This document shows, piece after piece, positions 48,473 through 58,488 of a DNA stretch of 64,000 nt. The position numbers and the translations under genes are program-made. The DNA lies in the NCBI GenBank assembly GCA_009996615.1, contig JAACZU010000017.1, forward strand, positions 1 through 64,000, written 5' to 3'. Position 1 is the stretch's first letter, and each line of letters opens with the position of its first letter. Source of the stretch: Rhodanobacteraceae bacterium. GTDB taxonomy: Bacteria > Pseudomonadota > Gammaproteobacteria > Xanthomonadales > Rhodanobacteraceae. The notes under the pieces are model-generated. The model saw nothing but the letters and a program-made list of their open reading frames with translations. It was not told where the DNA came from and searched no databases.

Positions 48473-49537
48473 CTATGTCTCGAACAACTCCGGCTGCGCC
48501 GGCGTGTCGTCGGGGTCGTAGAAGTTCGACAGGCCGACGCCGACCAGGCGGTACAGCGTCGACGCCGGCAGCGCGACCTGGTCGCGCAGCGCCAGCGCGA
48601 GCGCGGTCAGCTCGGCGGCCGAGCGCGGCGGCGCGTCCGGCGTGCGGCTGCGCGTCAGGATGCGGAACTCGCGCGTCTTCAGCTTCAGCACGACGGTGCG
48701 GCCGATGCGCTCGCTGCGCTGCGCGACGGCCCAGGTGCGCGCGGCGAGTTCGCGGATCACCGGCTCGGTCGCGTCGAGCGGCACGTCGCTGGCGAACGTG
48801 TCCTCGGCCGAGATCGACTGCGTCGGCCGGTCCGGCTTGACCTCGCCGCGGTCGATGCCGCGCGCGAGTTCGGCCAGGCGCCGGCCGTAGCGGCCGAAGC
48901 GCGCCTCCAGCGCGTGCGCGTCGAATGCGCGCAGCTCGCCGACGGTGCGGATGCCGAGCGCGGCGAGCTTGCCGTCCATGACCTTGCCGACGCCGGGGAT
49001 GCGCGCGACCGGCAGCGGCGTCAGGAACGCCTCGACCTCGTGCGGGCGGATCACGAACAAGCCGTCCGGCTTGCGCCAGTCGGAGGCGATCTTGGCCAGG
49101 AACTTGGCCGGCGCGACGCCGGCCGAGGCGGTGAGATGGGTTTCCTCGCGGATCTGCGCGCGGATCGCCTGCGCGATCGCGGTGGCCGAGGCCAGCGCCG
49201 ACTTCGGCGCGGTCACGTCGAGGTAGGCCTCGTCCAGCGACAGCGGTTCGACCAGGCCGGTGTGCGCGAGCAGGATCGCGCGCACCTGCGCCGACACCGC
49301 CTTGTAGCGCGCGAAGTCCGGCGGCACGAACACCGCGTCCGGGCACAGGCGCTCGGCGCGCACCGCCGGCATCGCCGAGCGCACGCCGAACGTGCGCGCC
49401 TCGTAGCTGGCCGCGCACACGACCGAGCGCGCGCCGCGCCAGGCGACCACGACCGGCCGGCCGCGCAGCGAGGGATCGTCGCGCTGCTCGACCGACGCGT
49501 AGAACGCGTCCATGTCGATGTGGATGAACTTGCGCAT
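48473..49537 (-). CDS. dinB: DNA polymerase IV
   Basis: A 354-residue Y-family translesion polymerase. IHIDMDAFYASVE near the N-terminus and SLDEAYLDVT near 103-112 carry the catalytic acidic residues. The thumb has the helix-hairpin-helix RIPGVGKVMDGKL, and a little-finger domain covers about 240-345. The C-terminus PAQPELFET resembles a beta-clamp binding site (QxxLF type). The ATG at 49537 gives the standard start. Confidence 0.95.
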   Translation of the reverse strand: MRKFIHIDMDAFYASVEQRDDPSLRGRPVVVAWRGARSVVCAASYEARTFGVRSAMPAVRAERLCPDAVFVPPDFARYKAVSAQVRAILLAHTGLVEPLSLDEAYLDVTAPKSALASATAIAQAIRAQIREETHLTASAGVAPAKFLAKIASDWRKPDGLFVIRPHEVEAFLTPLPVARIPGVGKVMDGKLAALGIRTVGELRAFDAHALEARFGRYGRRLAELARGIDRGEVKPDRPTQSISAEDTFASDVPLDATEPVIRELAARTWAVAQRSERIGRTVVLKLKTREFRILTRSRTPDAPPRSAAELTALALALRDQVALPASTLYRLVGVGLSNFYDPDDTPAQPELFET

Positions 49538-49697
49538 CGCGCGCGGGGACTGCCGGAGCGGATCGACGATGCTACTACCGCGTGACGACCGTGCGGACGG
49601 ATCGGTGCGGCGATTTCCTACGCCACCGCGCGCCGCGCACCGATCGTCGCGCCGCGTTGCAGCGGCGAGCATGCACGCCTGCCCACGGAGACGGACC

Positions 49698-50264
49698 ATG
49701 CGCGCACCGATCACCCACGGACTCGGCCTCTTGCTGCTGTTCGCGCTCGCCTCGGTCGATGCGCACGCGGACATGGTCTACCGCTGCCGCGGCAGCGACG
49801 GCGCGCTCGCGTATCAGGATCGGCCCTGCCCGGCGGCGCAGCAGCAGACACAGCTCGAACTCGCCGCGCCTGCGCTGGCGAGCGCGGCGGCGGACACGGC
49901 CGTCGAGACGCCCAGGCGCGCCAGTGGCCGCGCATCGCGCCCGCCGCGCAAGGCCGCGCGGCCCGAGCGCGTCGTGCAGTCGTGGGAATGCCGCGCCGCC
50001 AACGGCGCGGTGTTCTATCGACACAGCGCGTGCCCGAAGACGATTCCGGCGCCGAGCGCGTCGGTGACATCCGGCAAGCGGCGCGGCAAGGCGCGCGGAA
50101 CGGGCCATGAGACGGTCGCCGTCAGCGCGCACGCGCTGCCGCGCGCCGAGGCGTGCCGGCGGCTTGCCGCGGCCGGCGCGATCGGTCGCGCCGGCCACGC
50201 GCACGACGAGCAGGTGTCGACCTACGAGCGCAACGCCGGCCGTGATCCGTGCCGGAAGTTCTGA
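49698..50264 (+). CDS. Exported DUF4124-domain protein
   Basis: A 188-residue protein with a signal peptide (about 1-24, ending VDAHA) and the DUF4124 motif MVYRCRGSDGALAYQDRPCP. A second half-copy (SWECRAANGAVFYRHSACP) near 96-114 suggests a duplicated domain, each with a Cys pair. The linker is Ala/Arg/Pro-rich. GGAG lies upstream of the ATG at 49698. The function is unknown. Confidence 0.82.
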   Translation: MRAPITHGLGLLLLFALASVDAHADMVYRCRGSDGALAYQDRPCPAAQQQTQLELAAPALASAAADTAVETPRRASGRASRPPRKAARPERVVQSWECRAANGAVFYRHSACPKTIPAPSASVTSGKRRGKARGTGHETVAVSAHALPRAEACRRLAAAGAIGRAGHAHDEQVSTYERNAGRDPCRKF

Positions 50265-50305
50265 CGCGCGTTAGCATGCTGGTCCGTCGTGTGAGGACCC
50301 GTCCG

Positions 50306-51025
50306 ATGCCCGCTCCCGTTCGCACCTGCGCGCTCCCGCTGCTGATCGCGGCCGCCCTGGCCGCCTGCTCGCCGTCGCAGCCGCCCGCGCCTGCCGCGCC
50401 TGCGGCGGCGCCGGCCGTCGATCCGCAGCTGGCCAAGGCACTCGACCTGTACCGCAAGCTGCAGCAGGAGCAGTCGTGGGAGCTGGCCGCGCCGATCGGC
50501 GAGGAGATCGTCACCAAGTACCCGGACAGCGCCGCCGCGAGGGAGGTGCAGGAGACGCTCGCCGACAGCCGCGCCAAGGCAGACGCGATCGTCACGCGGC
50601 GGCGGCTGGCGCAATTGTGGATCTACCAGACCGGCAAGGAGTCGGGCGGCGACCAGACCAGCGCCTCGATCTACAGCAGCGACGCCGCGCCGGCCGCACG
50701 CGTGCGGCTGGTGCTGCGGCGGCATTCGGACTGGGGCCAGAGCGTGTACCTGTTCGGCAGCGGCAAGGGCTTCGAGTGCCGCGCCACCTGCACGCTGGCG
50801 GCGCGCTTCGACGACCAGCCGGTCAAGCTCAAGGCCTACCTGCCGCCGACCGGCGAGCCGGCGATGTTCATCAGCGACGACAAGGCCTTCCTCGCCAGGC
50901 TGGCCGGCACGCAGAAGCTCAGCATCGACGTGACCGAGAAGGACAAGGGGCCGCACACGCTGGTGTTCGAGGTCGGCGGCTTCGATCCGGCCAAGTTCCC
51001 GCAGTTGGCGAAGAAAAAGAAGTGA
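50306..51025 (+). CDS. Putative lipoprotein
   Basis: A 239-residue protein with a lipobox LAAC (Cys near 21) after a signal peptide. A Pro/Ala linker leads to a helical segment LAKALDLYRKLQQEQSWELA, a tol-pal-like repeat, then a beta-rich domain. The ending is a basic LAKKKK. GAGGAC precedes the ATG at 50306. The family was not recognised. Confidence 0.7.
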   Translation: MPAPVRTCALPLLIAAALAACSPSQPPAPAAPAAAPAVDPQLAKALDLYRKLQQEQSWELAAPIGEEIVTKYPDSAAAREVQETLADSRAKADAIVTRRRLAQLWIYQTGKESGGDQTSASIYSSDAAPAARVRLVLRRHSDWGQSVYLFGSGKGFECRATCTLAARFDDQPVKLKAYLPPTGEPAMFISDDKAFLARLAGTQKLSIDVTEKDKGPHTLVFEVGGFDPAKFPQLAKKKK

Positions 51026-51061
51026 AGCGCGCTTGTGCGTGCCGGTCGCGCTGCGCGCGCC

Positions 51062-51093
51062 CAGCCTACGGTCGGCGCGACGCGTAGGCTGGA
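51062..51093. terminator. Bidirectional hairpin between convergent genes
   Basis: CCAGCCTACG and CGTAGGCTGG form a 10-bp perfect stem with about 12 nt loop between the lipoprotein gene and the small minus-strand gene. There is no T-run, so termination is only likely. Confidence 0.5.
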
Positions 51094-51119
51094 CGGCCAA
51101 AGGCCGGCCGGCAGCGGAT

Positions 51120-51338
51120 CTAAATCGCCTCGGGATCGCTCGCCTCCAGCGTCACGCCGGTGGCGACGACCTGGTAGTGGCGGCGCGACAGCACGCGTAG
51201 CGCGCCGCCGTCGGCCAGGCAGACCTTCGCGATGCGTTCGATGTAGGCGTTCTTGCGGCTGGCCGGCTCGACGTAGACGTGGATCTCGTAGTCGTTCCCG
51301 TCGCTGCCGCGGGCGTGGTAGAGGTGCTTGAGCAGCAT
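51120..51338 (-). CDS. Small conserved-looking protein of unknown function
   Basis: A 72-residue soluble protein beginning MLLKHLYHARGSDGNDYEIH, with alternating beta strands (IHVYVEP, RHYQVVATGVTLEA). The ATG at 51338 was chosen over an Arg-rich upstream extension. It lies between a convergent lipoprotein gene and the divergent bcp-like gene. No family was recognised. Confidence 0.6.
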   Translation of the reverse strand: MLLKHLYHARGSDGNDYEIHVYVEPASRKNAYIERIAKVCLADGGALRVLSRRHYQVVATGVTLEASDPEAI

Positions 51339-51466
51339 CGCGGTGCTCCGTCGCGTCGCGGACCGGGCGCCGGTCCGCGCGTGCATTGTGCGACCGAATC
51401 CGATCCGGGCACAGCTGCGTACACTGGACGCCTGGCCACCGCCGGTGGCCGCTCCGGAGAATGCCG

Positions 51467-52015
51467 ATGAAACACCTGACCTTCCTTTTCGCGCTGCTGC
51501 TCGCCGCGATCGTCCCCGGCCCGGTCCAGGCGGACGAGACGCCGGCCGGTCCGCAGGCCGGCCAGGCCGCGCCCGACTTCCGCCTGCAGGACCAGAAGGG
51601 CGACTGGCACACGCTCGCTGCCGAGCGCGGCAAATGGGTGGTGCTGTACTTCTATCCGAAGGACTTCACGCCCGGCTGCACGACCGAGGTGTGCGCGTTC
51701 CGCGACGACATCGTCGCGCTGCGCAAGGCCGGCGCGGACGTGTTCGGCGTCAGCCTCGACGACGTCAAGTCGCATGCGGAGTTCGCCGAGAAATACCACG
51801 TGCCGTTCCGCCTGCTGTCCGACGCCGACCAGTCCACCGCCAAGGCCTATGGCGTGCTGACTTCGAAGCTGGGCCTGTCCTACGCGCGGCGCGAGACGTT
51901 CCTGATCGATCCGCAGGGCGTGGTCGCCAAGCGCTACCCGAACGTCGATCCGAAGGAGAACTCCAAGCAGGTGCTGGCCGACCTCGCCGCGCTGCAGAAG
52001 AAGGACGCCGGTTGA
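51467..52015 (+). CDS. bcp: Periplasmic peroxiredoxin, Bcp/PrxQ type
   Basis: A 182-residue thiol peroxidase. YPKDFTPGCTTEVCAFRDD carries the peroxidatic Cys and a second Cys five residues later, as in Bcp/PrxQ. A signal peptide (MKHLTFLFALLLAAIVPGPV, about 1-22) precedes the domain, so it is exported, unlike E. coli Bcp. GGAG 7 nt before the ATG at 51467 supports this start. The stop overlaps the following TTG start. Confidence 0.9.
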   Translation: MKHLTFLFALLLAAIVPGPVQADETPAGPQAGQAAPDFRLQDQKGDWHTLAAERGKWVVLYFYPKDFTPGCTTEVCAFRDDIVALRKAGADVFGVSLDDVKSHAEFAEKYHVPFRLLSDADQSTAKAYGVLTSKLGLSYARRETFLIDPQGVVAKRYPNVDPKENSKQVLADLAALQKKDAG

Positions 52016-52569
52016 GCGAGCGGGCCGTGCGCGGCGGCGCGGGCGGGCCGGCGTGGGTGTCGAGCTTTCCGCCGCAGGTCGGCGCCGGCTGCCGCGTGCT
52101 GATTCTCGGCAGCGTGCCGAGCGTGCGCTCGCTGGCCGCGCAGCAGTTCTACGCGCATCCGCACAACCTGTTCTGGCCGTTCATGGGCGCGCTGTTCGGC
52201 GCCGGGCCGGACCTGCCCTACGCCGAGCGCCTGGCACGCCTGCACGCGGCCGGCGTCGGCCTGTGGGACGTGCTGAAGCACTGCGAGCGGCCAGGCAGCC
52301 TCGATAGCCACATCCGCCGCGACAGCGAGGTGCCCAACGACATCGCCGGCGTGCTCGCCACGCACCCGACGATCGCGGCGATCGCGCTGAACGGCGGCAA
52401 GGCGCAGCAGCTGTTCGCGCGCCACGTCGCGCCGGCGCTGGCCCCGGACCGCCACGCGATCCTCGCGCTGCCGTCGACCAGCCCGGCCAACGCGTCGCTG
52501 CCACGCGCGCTCAAGTTCGAACGCTGGAGCGCGCTGCAACGCTGGTCGAAGCTGCCGTCGGAAGGCTGA
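52012..52569 (+). CDS. Hypoxanthine-DNA glycosylase (UDG family 6-like)
   Basis: A 185-residue member of the uracil-DNA glycosylase superfamily. RVLILGSVPSVRS with YAHPHNLFWPFMG (about 26-58) is the motif set of DNA-deoxyinosine glycosylases, and LPSTSPAN is the DNA-binding loop. The enzyme should remove deaminated adenine from DNA. The TTG at 52012, overlapping the bcp stop with AAGGA upstream, is the likely start; a GTG at 52027 is the alternative. Confidence 0.85.
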   Translation: MSERAVRGGAGGPAWVSSFPPQVGAGCRVLILGSVPSVRSLAAQQFYAHPHNLFWPFMGALFGAGPDLPYAERLARLHAAGVGLWDVLKHCERPGSLDSHIRRDSEVPNDIAGVLATHPTIAAIALNGGKAQQLFARHVAPALAPDRHAILALPSTSPANASLPRALKFERWSALQRWSKLPSEG

Positions 52570-52691
52570 GGGCGAGGCAGGGACGCCGGGCGGAACTCCA
52601 CGGAACAAGCGCGCCAAGGCGACGAAATCCAGTTTTCGTTCAGGCAGGGGTCCAGACACTGGCCGCGCCCGTCAACCAAGGGAGTACAGCA

Positions 52692-53168
52692 ATGAACTAC
52701 CGTCATTGGACTGCAATGGGTGCGTTCTTCGCGCTGGCGCTGGCCGCGGCGCCGCGCGGCGCACAGGCCGCAACGGCCCAGCTCGACTGCACGCTGAAGT
52801 TCTCGCTGACCGGCTGGTCGGCCATCTACAAGCACGCCGAGGGCCATGGCGTGGTCAGCTGCGAGAACGGCGAATCGATGCGCGTGCACATCAGCGCCAA
52901 GGGCGGCGGCCTGACCGTCGGCAAGTCGCACATCGACAACGGCACCGGCAAGTTCACCGACGTGCACCGCATCGAGGACGTGCTCGGCACCTACGCGCAG
53001 GGCGAGGCGAGCATCGGCGCGGTCAAGTCCGGCACCGCGCAGGTGCTGACCAAGGGCACCGTGTCGCTGGCGCTGGCCGGCGCCGGCGAGGGCGTCGACA
53101 TCGGCATCAGCTTCGGTGGCTTCACGATCAGCAAGGCCGGTCCGGAGCGCCACCGCAAGCACAAGTAA
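52692..53168 (+). CDS. Exported protein of unknown function
   Basis: A 158-residue secreted protein with a signal peptide (about 1-26, ending GAQA). The mature part is beta-rich with one Cys pair (LDCTLKF and VVSCENG) and Gly-rich ends (AKGGGLTVGKSHID and GVDIGISFGGFTI). The ending is basic (ERHRKHK). A family of similar hypothetical proteins is known from Lysobacterales; no function is assigned. Confidence 0.65.
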   Translation: MNYRHWTAMGAFFALALAAAPRGAQAATAQLDCTLKFSLTGWSAIYKHAEGHGVVSCENGESMRVHISAKGGGLTVGKSHIDNGTGKFTDVHRIEDVLGTYAQGEASIGAVKSGTAQVLTKGTVSLALAGAGEGVDIGISFGGFTISKAGPERHRKHK

Positions 53169-53298
53169 GGGCCTCACGCAGCTCCGTCTCCGCGTCGCAG
53201 AGGCGGAGCTGCGCGAACCACGGCGCCGCGGTCGCCCATTGACGCCGACCGCGGCTTGCCCGACGCTCCCGCCACGCCATCCGGTGCCGGGGAGCGCC

Positions 53299-54642
53299 AT
53301 GAAGAATCTCGTCGTGAACGGCCTGCTGGCCGTCGTCCTGCTGCTGTCGTGCCTGACCTTCGCCCATGCCGCGCCGGAAGGCACGCGCGACCTGCCGCCA
53401 GGCCTGCAGATCCCGGCCGCGGCGCGGCCGGGTCCCGACTTCGACGTCGAGCGCGCGACCGCGGCCTACCTCGACCTGCTCTCGCCCGAGCAACGCGCGT
53501 CGTCGGATGCGTACTTCGAGGGCGGCTACTGGTTGCGCCTGTGGGGCTTCCTGTACGGCCTGGGCGTCGCCGCGGTGTTCCTGCTGACCGGCCTGTCGCG
53601 GCGCCTGCGCGATTTCGCGCGCCGGCGCAGCACGCGGCCGTGGCTGCAGACCGCGATCTATGCCGCGCTGTGGGTGCTGGCCGGTTTCGTGCTCGGCCTG
53701 CCGCTGTCGATCTACGCCGACTTCGTCCGCGAGCACCAGTACGGCCTGGCCACTCAGGGCTTCGGCGGCTGGTTCGGCGACGAGATGAAAGGGCTGGCGG
53801 TCAGCCTCGTCATCGTGCCGTGGATCATCGCGCTGCTGTACGCCGCGGTGCGCCGCGCCGGTGCGCGCTGGTGGCTGTGGGCCAGCGGCGGCACGTTCGT
53901 GTTCATCCTGTTCTCGATGATGCTGGCGCCGGTGTTCGTGCAGCCGCTGTTCAACGACTACAAGCCCTTGCGCGCCGGGCCGATGCGCGAGGCGGTGTTG
54001 TCGCTGGCGCGCGCGAACCGCGTGCCGACCACCAACGTGGTCGAGTTCGACGCCTCGCGCCAGACCACGCGCATCAGCGCGAACGTGGCCGGCTTCCTCG
54101 GCACCACGCGCGTGGCGCTGAACGACAACCTGATCGAGAAGACCTCGCTGCCGGAGATCAAGGCGGTGATGGGCCACGAGATGGGCCACTACGTGCTCAA
54201 CCACGGCCTGCGCCTTACCGTGTACCTGGCGCTGGTGTTCGCGCTCGGCTTCTGGTTCGTGCACCGCGCGCTGGACTGGGCGCTGGCGCGCTGGGGCGCG
54301 CGGCTCGGCCTGGAGGGTCGTGCCGATCCGGCCGCGCTGCCGCTCGTGCTGGCGATCCTGTCGGTGTTCTTCCTGCTCGCCACGCCGCTGACCAACTCGA
54401 TCGTGCGCCAGGCCGAGGCCGAGGCCGACATGTTCGGCCTCGACGCCGCGCGCGAACCGCACGGCTTCGCGATGGCCGCGATGCGCCTGTCCACCTATCG
54501 CAAGATCCACCCGGGCCCGCTCGAGGAAATCCTGTTCTACGACCACCCCAGCGGCTGGCAACGCGTGCACGCGTCGATGGTCTGGCTGAAGGAGAACCAG
54601 GACAACCCGACCGCGAACGCGCCGCTGCCGGTGGCGCAATAG
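53299..54642 (+). CDS. Ste24-like M48 family metalloprotease
   Basis: A 447-residue membrane protease of the CAAX prenyl-protease 1 type. The zinc motif is VMGHEMGHYV (HExxH, near residue 295), with further ligand EAEADMFGLD. Seven or so helices surround the site, and the N-terminal region has a signal-like helix. GGGGAG lies 4 nt before the ATG. In bacteria such enzymes may process membrane or lipoprotein substrates. Confidence 0.9.
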   Translation: MKNLVVNGLLAVVLLLSCLTFAHAAPEGTRDLPPGLQIPAAARPGPDFDVERATAAYLDLLSPEQRASSDAYFEGGYWLRLWGFLYGLGVAAVFLLTGLSRRLRDFARRRSTRPWLQTAIYAALWVLAGFVLGLPLSIYADFVREHQYGLATQGFGGWFGDEMKGLAVSLVIVPWIIALLYAAVRRAGARWWLWASGGTFVFILFSMMLAPVFVQPLFNDYKPLRAGPMREAVLSLARANRVPTTNVVEFDASRQTTRISANVAGFLGTTRVALNDNLIEKTSLPEIKAVMGHEMGHYVLNHGLRLTVYLALVFALGFWFVHRALDWALARWGARLGLEGRADPAALPLVLAILSVFFLLATPLTNSIVRQAEAEADMFGLDAAREPHGFAMAAMRLSTYRKIHPGPLEEILFYDHPSGWQRVHASMVWLKENQDNPTANAPLPVAQ

Positions 54643-54710
54643 GCCTCGGCAGCGGCCGCATATGATGGCGGCCGGCGCATCACCCCATACCCGAACGGGA
54701 GCGAGCAACA

Positions 54711-55283
54711 ATGATCCGATTCGTCCTGGCCGCGATCCTCGGCGGCTTCCTGATGTTCGTCTGGGGCGCGGCGGCGCACATGCTGCTGCCGTTCCAGCGC
54801 GACGCGCTGAAGCCGATCCCGAACGAGGCCGCGGTGCTGTCCACGCTCGGCGGGAACCTGCCCGAGCCGGGCATGTACTTCTTCCCGTGGATCGATATGG
54901 CCGCCAAGCCATCCGCGGCCGAGCGGCAAGCGTGGCAGCAGAAGCTGGCCGGCGGCCCGTCCGGCCTGCTGATCTACCAGCCGAGCGGCGGCGAGGCGAT
55001 GTCGCCGCGCCAGCTGGTGACCGAATTCGTCTCCAACGTGCTGGCCGCGCTGTTCGGCGCGCTGCTGCTGGTGCAACTGCGCGGCGGCTACGCCCGGCGC
55101 GTGCTGTCGATGAGCGCGATCGGCATCGCCGCGTGGCTGTCGATCTCGGTCTCGCAATGGACTTGGTACGGCTTCTCGACGCCGTTCCTGCTCGGCGACC
55201 TCGCCGACCAGTTCGGCGGCTGGCTGCTGGCCGGCTTGGGCATGGCGGCGCTGCTCAAGCCGCGGCGCGTGCGCACGTTCTGA
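54711..55283 (+). CDS. Membrane protein of unknown function
   Basis: A 190-residue inner-membrane protein with an N-terminal helix (about 3-23) and three C-terminal helices (about 107-125, 133-150, 162-182). The long outer loop between them contains [12 protein letters not shown]. The upstream GGGAG supports the ATG at 54711. No family was recognised. Confidence 0.7.
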   Translation: MIRFVLAAILGGFLMFVWGAAAHMLLPFQRDALKPIPNEAAVLSTLGGNLPEPGMYFFPWIDMAAKPSAAERQAWQQKLAGGPSGLLIYQPSGGEAMSPRQLVTEFVSNVLAALFGALLLVQLRGGYARRVLSMSAIGIAAWLSISVSQWTWYGFSTPFLLGDLADQFGGWLLAGLGMAALLKPRRVRTF

Positions 55284-55392
55284 CCGCGCTCGATCCGCGC
55301 CACGCGCCGGATCCGGCGTAGGATGCACCGGCCGGGCGTCGCCGCTGGCGCCGCCGCGGTCCTCGTCCGCATCCCGACACCGGAGGTGGCAC

Positions 55393-56097
55393 ATGTCGAT
55401 CGTCAAGCGTCTGGGCGCCGAGTTCCTCGGCACGTTCTGGCTGGTGATGGGCGGGTGCGGCAGCGCGGTGCTCGCCGCCGCGTTTCCCGAGCTCGGCATC
55501 GGCTTCGCGGGCGTCGCGCTCGCGTTCGGCCTGACCGTGCTGACCGGCGTGTACGCACTCGGCCACGTCTCGGGCGGGCACTTCAATCCGGCCGTCTCGC
55601 TCGGCCTCGTCGCCGGCGGCCGCTTCGCCGCGCAGGACCTCGTGCCTTACGTCGTCGCGCAGGTGCTCGGCGCGCTCGCGGCCGGCGGCGTGCTGTACCT
55701 GATCGCCAGCGGCAAGCCCGGCTTCGAGGCGGCCGGCGGCTTCGCGAGCAACGGCTACGGCGAACACTCGCCGGGCGGCTATTCGCTGCAGGCCGCGCTG
55801 ATCTGCGAACTGGTGATGACGTTCTTCTTCGTGCTGATCATCATGGGCGCGACCGACGCACGCGCGCCGGCCGGCTTCGCCGGCATCGCGATCGGCCTGA
55901 CGCTGACGCTGATCCACCTGATCAGCATCCCGGTCACCAACACTTCGGTGAACCCGGCACGCTCGACCGGCGTCGCGTTGTACGCCGGCGGCCTGGCGGT
56001 GTCGCAGCTGTGGCTGTTCTGGCTCGCGCCGCTGGTCGGCGGCGCGCTCGGCGGCGGCGTCTATCGCGCGCTGTTCGGCGCCACGGAGCGCGCTTAG
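55393..56097 (+). CDS. aqpZ: Aquaporin Z
   Basis: A 234-residue water channel with six membrane helices and two NPA loops, [13 protein letters not shown] and [12 protein letters not shown]. The selectivity-filter Arg follows the second NPA, and His is present in LIHLISIP as in AqpZ, so water rather than glycerol is expected. GGAGGT precedes the ATG at 55393. Confidence 0.95.
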   Translation: MSIVKRLGAEFLGTFWLVMGGCGSAVLAAAFPELGIGFAGVALAFGLTVLTGVYALGHVSGGHFNPAVSLGLVAGGRFAAQDLVPYVVAQVLGALAAGGVLYLIASGKPGFEAAGGFASNGYGEHSPGGYSLQAALICELVMTFFFVLIIMGATDARAPAGFAGIAIGLTLTLIHLISIPVTNTSVNPARSTGVALYAGGLAVSQLWLFWLAPLVGGALGGGVYRALFGATERA

Positions 56098-56122
56098 CGC
56101 GCGCTGCCGCCCGGCGGCGCCG

Positions 56123-56755
56123 TCACGCCCACTCGGTGAGCGCCTCGATCTGATACAGGCGCTGCCAGCTCGGCCGCGCCTTGACGCGCTGCGCCAGCGC
56201 GGCGAGCGCCGGCCAGGCGGTGGCCGGGCGCGGCATGTTGCGCGACCAGCGCATCAGCATCGTCGCGTACAGGTCGAGCAGGCTGAACCGCTCGCCGAGC
56301 AGGTACGGGCCGTGCGCGGCGAGGTGCGCGTCGAGCCGCTGCCAGACCGCCTCGATGCGTGCGCGCGCGAAATCCTTCGCCTCGCCCTCGTGCTCGACCG
56401 CGGCGAAGTCCTGCGGATAGAACCACTGCCGGAACGCGGGCTGCAGCGTATTGGCCAGGTGCACGACCCACTGCAGGTAGGTCGCGCGCTGCGGCGCGCC
56501 CGGCGCCGGCGCCAGCCCGGCCTGCGGATGGCGCTCGCCGAGCAGCAGCAGCAGCGCGGCGCATTCGTAGTACGGCTGGCCGTCGACGATGAGCGTCGGC
56601 ACCTGCCCGTTCGGGTTCAGGCGCAGGTACTCGGCGCTCTTGTGCGCGCGCGCCTCGAGATCGACCGTGCGCCACTCGTACGGCACGTCCAGTTCGAGAA
56701 GCGCCAGGTGCACGGCCATGCTGGCAGTGCCGGGGGAACCGTAGAGGACATACAT
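56123..56755 (-). CDS. Glutathione S-transferase
   Basis: A 210-residue GST. The N-terminal thioredoxin-fold domain begins YVLYGSPGTASM with NGQVPTL at the cis-Pro, and the C-terminal helical domain has LLDLYATMLMRWSRN. GGAG 8 nt upstream supports the ATG at 56755. It is convergent with aqpZ. The substrate is unknown. Confidence 0.9.
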   Translation of the reverse strand: MYVLYGSPGTASMAVHLALLELDVPYEWRTVDLEARAHKSAEYLRLNPNGQVPTLIVDGQPYYECAALLLLLGERHPQAGLAPAPGAPQRATYLQWVVHLANTLQPAFRQWFYPQDFAAVEHEGEAKDFARARIEAVWQRLDAHLAAHGPYLLGERFSLLDLYATMLMRWSRNMPRPATAWPALAALAQRVKARPSWQRLYQIEALTEWA

Positions 56756-56988
56756 TGGCAAGACTCCGGGCAATGGCGCCGCGACACCGCGCTCGCCAGG
56801 CTGCGCGCGGAAGGACGGCATGAACGAAGGGTTCGCGCAATTGTATCCATCGCCCGGCGACGGCGCGGTGCAGGCAGGCCGGCTGCGCGCGACCGGGGAG
56901 CGCCTCGAGGCGGCTGCGCGGGCCTGAACCGGCACGCCCGCATCGGCGCTCTTGCTAGACTGCCCGCCTTGCCGCCCCGGAGCCGCCC

Positions 56989-58278
56989 ATGGTTGCCGCC
57001 TTGCCCCGCCTAGACGACACGCGCCTGGCCGTGATCGGCCTGGGTTATGTCGGCCTGCCACTGGCGGTCGGCTTCGGCCGGCGCCTGCCGACGCTCGGCT
57101 TCGACATCGACCAGGCGCGCATCGCCGAGCTGCAGGCCCAGCGCGACCACACGCTCGAGGTGGCGCCGGAGGAGCTCGCCGCAGCCGCACAACTGCGCTT
57201 CAGCGCAGATCCGGCCGAGCTGGCGACGTGCAACGTGTTCATCGTGACCGTGCCGACGCCGATCGACGAGGCCAAGCGGCCGGACCTGCGGCCGCTCGAG
57301 GCGGCCAGCCGCACGGTCGGCCGCGCAATCGGCCGCGGCGCGGTGGTGATCTTCGAATCGACCGTGTACCCGGGCGCGACCGAGGAGGTCTGCGTGCCGA
57401 TCATCGAGCGCGAATCGGGCCTTGCCTACAACGTCGACTTCCACGCTGGCTACAGCCCCGAGCGGATCAACCCGGGCGACAAGCAGCACCGGCTCGAGAC
57501 GATCCTGAAGGTCACCTCCGGCTCGACCCCGGCGGCGGCCGACTTCGTCGACGCGCTGTACCGCCAGGTCGTCGCCGCCGGCACGCACCAGGCCTCGAGC
57601 ATCCGCGTCGCCGAGGCGGCCAAGGTGATCGAGAACACGCAGCGCGACCTCAACATCGCGCTGGTCAACGAGCTGGCGCTGATCTTCCACCGCCTCGGCA
57701 TCGACACTGCCGAGGTACTCGCCGCGGCCGGCACCAAGTGGAACTTCCTGCCGTTCCGGCCGGGCCTGGTCGGCGGCCACTGCATTGGCGTCGATCCGTA
57801 TTACCTGACGCACAAGGCGCAGCAGATCGGCTACCACCCGGAGGTGATCCTGTCCGGCCGACGCATCAACGACGGCATGGGCGAGCACGTCGCGCAGCGC
57901 GTGGTCAAGCTGATGACGCAGCGGCGCATCCACGCCGCCGGCGCGCACATCCTCGTGCTGGGCCTGGCGTTCAAGGAGAACTGCCCGGACCTGCGCAACA
58001 CGCGCGTGGTCGACGTGGTGCGCGAGTTCGAGAGCTACCACGCCACCGTCGAGGTGCACGATCCGTGGGTCGACGCCGCCGCGGCACGCCACGAATACGG
58101 CCTCGACCTGGTGCCCGAGCTCGTCCCCGGCCGCTACGACGCGATCGTGCTGGCGGTCGCGCACCGCCAGTTCGTCGCGCTCGGCGCCGACGGCATCCGC
58201 GCGCTCGGCAAGCCTGGCAGCGTGCTGTTCGACGTCAAGCAGGTGCTGCCGCGCGAGCAGGTGGATGATCGGTTGTGA
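56989..58278 (+). CDS. tviB: UDP-N-acetylhexosamine 6-dehydrogenase (TviB/WbpO-like)
   Basis: A 429-residue NAD-dependent nucleotide-sugar dehydrogenase that oxidises C6 of a UDP-sugar to a uronic acid for EPS. The Rossmann motif is [15 protein letters not shown] (16-30). The catalytic Cys is C265 in [17 protein letters not shown], a variant typical of Vi-antigen TviB and WbpO enzymes. [18 protein letters not shown] is in the C-terminal domain. It is the first gene of the EPS locus. Confidence 0.9.
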   Translation: MVAALPRLDDTRLAVIGLGYVGLPLAVGFGRRLPTLGFDIDQARIAELQAQRDHTLEVAPEELAAAAQLRFSADPAELATCNVFIVTVPTPIDEAKRPDLRPLEAASRTVGRAIGRGAVVIFESTVYPGATEEVCVPIIERESGLAYNVDFHAGYSPERINPGDKQHRLETILKVTSGSTPAAADFVDALYRQVVAAGTHQASSIRVAEAAKVIENTQRDLNIALVNELALIFHRLGIDTAEVLAAAGTKWNFLPFRPGLVGGHCIGVDPYYLTHKAQQIGYHPEVILSGRRINDGMGEHVAQRVVKLMTQRRIHAAGAHILVLGLAFKENCPDLRNTRVVDVVREFESYHATVEVHDPWVDAAAARHEYGLDLVPELVPGRYDAIVLAVAHRQFVALGADGIRALGKPGSVLFDVKQVLPREQVDDRL

Positions 58279-58294
58279 GACGTGAGGTGAGAGT

Positions 58295-58466
58295 GAGACG
58301 CAAGAGCGTCTCGTCGTCGTCCAAATGAACGCGACATGAGTGCCCCCTGCCTGCCGGGGGATGCTTCCGCCATTGCGCATGAACTATGCTTCAGCGCGGT
58401 ACGATTCCGTACGACGGCCGCTCCGTGCGGCATGCCGAACACAACGCGATACGTTTGACGAGTCAA
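58295..58466. promoter_or_regulatory. Hairpin and palindrome upstream of the export gene
   Basis: A 7-bp stem GAGACGC/GCGTCTC (58295-58312) follows tviB, and TTGACGAGTCAA (58455-58466) is a short palindrome 22 bp before the next start. The first may reduce read-through; the second may be an operator. Confidence 0.35.
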
Positions 58467-58488
58467 CCAGCCCTGCCGGGAGGTTTCG